63,922 nt of DNA, taken from positions 1 through 63,922 of the forward strand of contig SHYW01000011.1 in NCBI GenBank assembly GCA_009692615.1, given 5' to 3'. Shown piece by piece: positions 60,379-63,922 of this stretch (position 1 is its first letter; every line of letters starts with the position of its first letter). The position numbers were made by a program, and so were the translations under genes. Under the pieces are notes generated by a model. It ran no database searches. It was not told where the DNA came from and worked only from the letters and a program-made list of their open reading frames with translations. The stretch comes from Deltaproteobacteria bacterium. GTDB lineage: Bacteria; Desulfobacterota; Binatia; UBA9968.

Positions 60379-60452
60379 TTCACCACGAAGGACACGAAGA
60401 GCACGAAGTTCGGAGTTAAAATTTTCGAACCCTTCGTGTCCTTCGTGGTGAA
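60379..60452. repeat. Gene-less hairpin with the same ends as the GxxExxY element
   Basis: TTCACCACGAAGGACACGAA (60379-60398) and its exact inverse TTCGTGTCCTTCGTGGTGAA (60433-60452) form a perfect pair around a 34-base loop containing TTCGGAG. The 20-base arm is identical to 46241-46260, an end of the GxxExxY element. Confidence 0.85.
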
Positions 60453-60474
60453 TAGTTATTTTAACAACTCGCAA

Positions 60475-61551
60475 CTACGGCACAAGAATATCCTTCATGA
60501 TCTTTTCCATCGGCTTCGACACCAGCTCGGACTGCTCCGGGCCGACGATCAACAATGGAATGCCGCGTTCTTCCAGGTTATTGAGTTCGTCATACACGGA
60601 TTTGACGCCCTTGCGCCCGGACAACCTGCCAGTAGACGCGAGAATCTTCGCGCCCTCCATCGACTTCATGAAGTCGACGAACAGCGCCGCGGCGTGGGGA
60701 TTCTTCGTGTTCGTGTAAATCCCGATGGCGCCGCTGATATGCGCCGGCGTCGGATTGGGAAACACCAGCGCCGCCGGACAACCGCCCTGCTTCATGCGCA
60801 GGAGTCCATCGGGATAGATCTCCACAGCGACTTTGAATTCCCCGGCGCACAACAACTGCGCTTGCAAGGTGTGGCCGCGCCGAACGATGGCACCATGTTT
60901 GACCAAGCCGTCGACAAAGGCGCGGGTCTTTTGCTCGCCCCAAGCGGTCAACCAACCCATCAGCGCGCGCTCTGGCTCCATGTCGATGGACAGTGCGCCC
61001 TTCCACTTGGCATCGAAAAGATCGTCGTAACTTTTGGGCGCGTCTTCCTTGCGCACCAGCTTGGTGTTGTAGGCGATGGTCGACACACCCAAGCTGTCGG
61101 CATGCCAATAGCCGTCCTTGTCAGTATACTCCTTGCCGAGGTTCACCGACTCTGGCGAGTGGTAGCGCACCCAGATGCCGGCGCGCTTGAGGGTCATGAC
61201 GTTTTCCGTGCCGACCAGCATTGCGTCGGTGTCCAATTGACCAGCCCTATGCTCGGTCAAGGTGCGAAACACCAGCTTATTTCCGCTGCCGCGCCAGTAC
61301 TCGGCTTTGATAAACGGATAGCGCTTCATGAAGCCGGCGGTGTGGGCACCGAGCAGCGCGGCGTTGGATACGCCGTAGAATTTGAACGCGCCTTCTTTGC
61401 GCGCGCCATCTTCGAGCCGTTTCTGCCGCTGCGGCGCCGGCAGCTTATTGATCTCGCTGTAGAGCGCTTCGACCGACGCGCCGCGAGCCGTTCCCGGCCC
61501 AATACCCGTGAACCAAAGCAACACAGCCGCCAATGCCAGGACCTTCATCAT
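60475..61551 (-). CDS. Extracellular solute-binding protein, family 1
   Basis: The 358-residue protein has a signal peptide (1-25, ending GTARGA) and the fold seen at 29811: ARKEGAFKFYGVSNAALLGA near 50-69, YWHADSLGVSTIAYNTKLVR near 147-166 and NPHAAALFVDFMKSMEGAKI near 283. It lies beside a bicupin gene upstream on the same strand, and a REP-like hairpin separates it from the amidohydrolase downstream. No permease is near. Confidence 0.8.
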   Translation of the reverse strand: MMKVLALAAVLLWFTGIGPGTARGASVEALYSEINKLPAPQRQKRLEDGARKEGAFKFYGVSNAALLGAHTAGFMKRYPFIKAEYWRGSGNKLVFRTLTEHRAGQLDTDAMLVGTENVMTLKRAGIWVRYHSPESVNLGKEYTDKDGYWHADSLGVSTIAYNTKLVRKEDAPKSYDDLFDAKWKGALSIDMEPERALMGWLTAWGEQKTRAFVDGLVKHGAIVRRGHTLQAQLLCAGEFKVAVEIYPDGLLRMKQGGCPAALVFPNPTPAHISGAIGIYTNTKNPHAAALFVDFMKSMEGAKILASTGRLSGRKGVKSVYDELNNLEERGIPLLIVGPEQSELVSKPMEKIMKDILVP

Positions 61552-61610
61552 GCTTGATGCTCCGTTGCGATCCCTATCTCTATCTCAACTCTTTGTCTCA
61601 ATCTTGCGCA

Positions 61611-62702
61611 TCACTTCATCGTGCAGTGCGGATGATAATCCATCTTGCAGCGCGCGCCGGCGCTTTTCATCGCGATTTCGAATTCGGCGTGGATCTGCGG
61701 ATCTTCATCGTCGTACTCGATCTGATCGCCGCCTTCTTTGACGCTCTTATAAACGTAGGCCTTGCCGCCGGCCTTGGGTTTGTCGCTGCCCCAGCCGATG
61801 GCGAGAAAGAACACCGGCTCGGCGCTGCCGTTGAAATGTTGATGAAACCACATTTCCGGCGGCACGAACACGCTGCCCGGCCCCCATTCGACGCGCTCCA
61901 ACGGTTTATTTTCATGCCACAAGATCGAGTAGCCGGTGCCGCGAATGATCAACACGTGGATGCCCGGGCCATGGCGGTGCGCTTTTTTATAAGCACCCAC
62001 GCCCCAGTGGGAGACGTGAGACTTCACCGTCTGCTTGACCATGCGGAACACCGTGCTCCTGGCGCCGCCGCCGCGGTCGAAACCGCCGGAGTAAGTCTCG
62101 CACACGCGCACGTCGGCGACGAAGTTGGTCGCCCACTGCTGCGCCGGCGCGGCCTGCTTGAAGTAACCCTCTTCGGAGTTGTAACGGTCTTTGAAGACAA
62201 ACGGATTCTCGAAGACGAATTCATAGTTGTTGAACGTGTCGATCACCCGCGGCGCGCTGGTCATGGCGATGTAGCGCGCCGAATCCAAACCGGACGCGTT
62301 ATGATGTTCATGCCAAGCGTTCATCGGGATCGCGAAATAGCTGCCCTCTTGCCACTCGAAGGTCTCTTTGCGAGCAGGATCGATCCACACCGAAGTGGCG
62401 CCCTGGCCTTTGAGTATGTAAATCGTTTCTTCGAATAAATGGCGGTGCGCCTTGAGCGATTTCCCCGGCGGGATTTCGGCGATGTAGGAATCGTTGAAGC
62501 CGCCGGTGCCTTCTAAATTGAGAAACGCCGCCAAGCCGGTGCCGCTCGATTTCCAGGGCGCCAACTCGACTGCGTTGACATCCTTGATCGCCAAACCACG
62601 ATAGGTCGGTAGCCCTTCGTCTTTTTTCCATTGCTCGTAGGGCGAGATGTAAGCGACCCGCTCTTTAACTTCATCTTCCGCCGTGACTGGTGTGTCTGCC
62701 AT
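61611..62702 (-). CDS. Bicupin protein, putative dioxygenase
   Basis: The 363-residue protein has two cupin domains: HRHLFEETIYILKGQGATSV (about 86-105) with AWHEHHNASG, and HRHGPGIHVLIIRGTGYSIL (about 242-261) with WFHQHFNGSAEPV. The His-x-His metal ligands are present in both barrels. It is clearly paralogous to the gene at 57274 (shared EWQEGS, NAWH, HRHGPG, WFHQHFN), while the bicupin at 223 is a more distant relative. GGAGG lies 9 bases before the ATG. Ring-cleaving oxygenase activity is likely but unproven. Confidence 0.8.
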   Translation of the reverse strand: MADTPVTAEDEVKERVAYISPYEQWKKDEGLPTYRGLAIKDVNAVELAPWKSSGTGLAAFLNLEGTGGFNDSYIAEIPPGKSLKAHRHLFEETIYILKGQGATSVWIDPARKETFEWQEGSYFAIPMNAWHEHHNASGLDSARYIAMTSAPRVIDTFNNYEFVFENPFVFKDRYNSEEGYFKQAAPAQQWATNFVADVRVCETYSGGFDRGGGARSTVFRMVKQTVKSHVSHWGVGAYKKAHRHGPGIHVLIIRGTGYSILWHENKPLERVEWGPGSVFVPPEMWFHQHFNGSAEPVFFLAIGWGSDKPKAGGKAYVYKSVKEGGDQIEYDDEDPQIHAEFEIAMKSAGARCKMDYHPHCTMK

Positions 62703-62774
62703 TATGGTTTCCTCCGTTTAAAATTTCCTAAAATTAAATGCCCTAAACTTCTTTGCATTCTTTGCCACTGTAAC

Positions 62775-63734
62775 CTATCGCGATTTCAACACCTCTTCCA
62801 ACACCGACTCGTCGATGAAGTCATTGGGGTTGCGCTTGGCCGCGCCCGCCAACTTCGGTTCCAGCGTGGCGAGAAATTCGCCGATGCCGTCGCGTTCCGT
62901 GCGCAGCGTATCGGAAATACTGCGCACGAAATAATCGTAGGTCTTCAACGCCTCGGCCTTGGAGCCGACGTGAATATACTTTTCGATCACCCGTAGCGTC
63001 GCCTCCCGATTGTTTTTCATCAGCCGCACTGACTCGACGTAGGCGCGCAGATAGCGGCGCACGCCGTCGCGCCGCTCTTTCATGTCGCGCTTGCGCACGA
63101 TGATGGATAATTCCGGATAGCGCATGCCCATGACGCCAAGATCGCCGAGACGGCTGTAGCCCTGAGCTTCGGCGACGAACAAACCGGGCGGCGACATGAT
63201 CGTCGCCGAGATCGCGCCGCGCTCCAGCGCGGTAAGACGATTTTTCTCCCCGCCGAGCTGCAAGAAGGTCACGTCGCGATCGGGATTCATACCGTTTTTC
63301 TTGAGCGCGAAGCGCAGGCCGATGTCGTTGTTACCGCCGAAGCTGGCGATGCCGAGTTTCTTACCGCGCAGATCGTTATAACTTTTGACGTCCTTGGCGC
63401 CGATCACGCCGCCCGACATGGAGTTTGACGGCGTCGCGATGATCGTCACCTCGGCACCGCTCAAGCTCGCTTGCACCGGCACCCCGCCGCTCACGTGGGC
63501 GAAGTCCAAACCGCCGGACAGCAGTGCCTGCATGCTCTTCGAGCCGCCGGAGATCAATACCGGGTCCACTTCCAAGCCGGCTTTTTTAAACTCGCCGGTA
63601 TCCAACGCGATCCAGAATGGAATGTTGAATCCGGCGATGCCCGGATAACTCGCCGTGACCCGCGATTGCGCGTGCAACATGCTGGACATGAGCGTCAGGG
63701 AAATGAGCAACAAGGTAATAGCGATCGATTTCAT
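62775..63734 (-). CDS. NMT1-type ABC substrate-binding protein
   Basis: The 319-residue protein has a signal peptide (MKSIAITLLLISLTLMSSML then HAQ) and the fold: FNIPFWIALDTGEFKKAGLE (36-55), LRGKKLGIASFGGNNDIGLR near 122-141 and MNPDRDVTFLQLGGEKNRLT near 148-167. It is on the same strand as, and 72 bases downstream of nothing but, the window's right edge. The bicupin at 61611 follows it, so these may be co-transcribed. No permease is near. Confidence 0.85.
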   Translation of the reverse strand: MKSIAITLLLISLTLMSSMLHAQSRVTASYPGIAGFNIPFWIALDTGEFKKAGLEVDPVLISGGSKSMQALLSGGLDFAHVSGGVPVQASLSGAEVTIIATPSNSMSGGVIGAKDVKSYNDLRGKKLGIASFGGNNDIGLRFALKKNGMNPDRDVTFLQLGGEKNRLTALERGAISATIMSPPGLFVAEAQGYSRLGDLGVMGMRYPELSIIVRKRDMKERRDGVRRYLRAYVESVRLMKNNREATLRVIEKYIHVGSKAEALKTYDYFVRSISDTLRTERDGIGEFLATLEPKLAGAAKRNPNDFIDESVLEEVLKSR

Positions 63735-63922
63735 CGTGATGATTGATTAGCAACTTGCGCGCTCACCATATTCAAGGAACCTCTGAACAACTGCCCTGGA
63801 AGCAGGGCAGCGGAGGATAGATCGTTTTTTTCGTAATGAGTTACAGTTTTTGCGAAGTTATATCAGATTACATTTTGCTCTCGTGGTTAATAGGGTCCTT
63901 AGTTTTGCCTCGATTTGCCCCC
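63735..63922. other. Right edge, no gene seen
   Basis: The last 188 bases hold no gene or repeat that I can identify. CTGCCCTGGAAGCAGGGCAG near 63789 is a small palindrome. The base composition falls in G+C compared with the genes before it. Confidence 0.4.

Overview
The window looks like accessory chromosome from an uncultured, GC-rich, free-living environmental bacterium. Its mix of catabolic enzymes and large numbers of solute-binding proteins resembles metagenome-derived soil and groundwater lineages once filed under Deltaproteobacteria (Binatota/Desulfobacterota-like) or Tectomicrobia/Rokubacteria. That placement is inference: there is no rRNA, tRNA or core gene here to fix it. No phage or conjugation genes and no CRISPR were seen.

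Layout. 1-2500: end of an insertion sequence, a bicupin dioxygenase and an amber-interrupted Fic gene. 2.5-15 kb, minus strand: a peptide-type binding protein, a decayed REP-associated transposase, two amidohydrolases, then UbiD decarboxylase, a molybdenum hydroxylase large subunit and a TAXI binding protein, an orphan ribbon-helix-helix protein and a CoA-transferase. 15-21 kb, plus strand: citryl-CoA-lyase-like protein, enoyl-CoA hydratase and two Rieske oxygenases around a binding protein. 21-45 kb: mostly minus-strand binding proteins of many families, with a MutL-type ASKHA protein, a metallo-hydrolase, VOC proteins and a broken HNH cassette. 45-49 kb, plus strand: two CoA-transferases and an enoyl-CoA hydratase around a GxxExxY gene bounded by inverted repeats. 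49-64 kb: VOC protein, sterol-desaturase-like hydroxylase, dienelactone hydrolase, a third Rieske oxygenase, two amidohydrolases, two bicupins and five more binding proteins.

The enzyme set (Rieske hydroxylation, cupin or VOC ring cleavage, UbiD or amidohydrolase decarboxylation, dienelactone hydrolysis, CoA transfer and hydration) fits breakdown of aromatic or other cyclic acids. The exact substrates cannot be read from sequence. The strongest anomaly is 23 solute-binding-protein genes from at least seven families, three or four of them broken or cut down, with no transporter permease, no ABC ATPase and no transcription regulator of a recognised type (other than one short ribbon-helix-helix protein) in about 64 kb.

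Intergenic space is packed with short inverted repeats of at least nine sequence families, some nested in one another. One family, with arms beginning TTCACCACGAAGGACACGAA, forms the terminal inverted repeats around the GxxExxY (PD-(D/E)XK nuclease-fold) gene at 46.3 kb and also occurs as gene-less hairpins. This suggests a miniature mobile element with its own nuclease. Several genes carry single disruptive mutations, so the region seems to be gaining and losing genes quickly.
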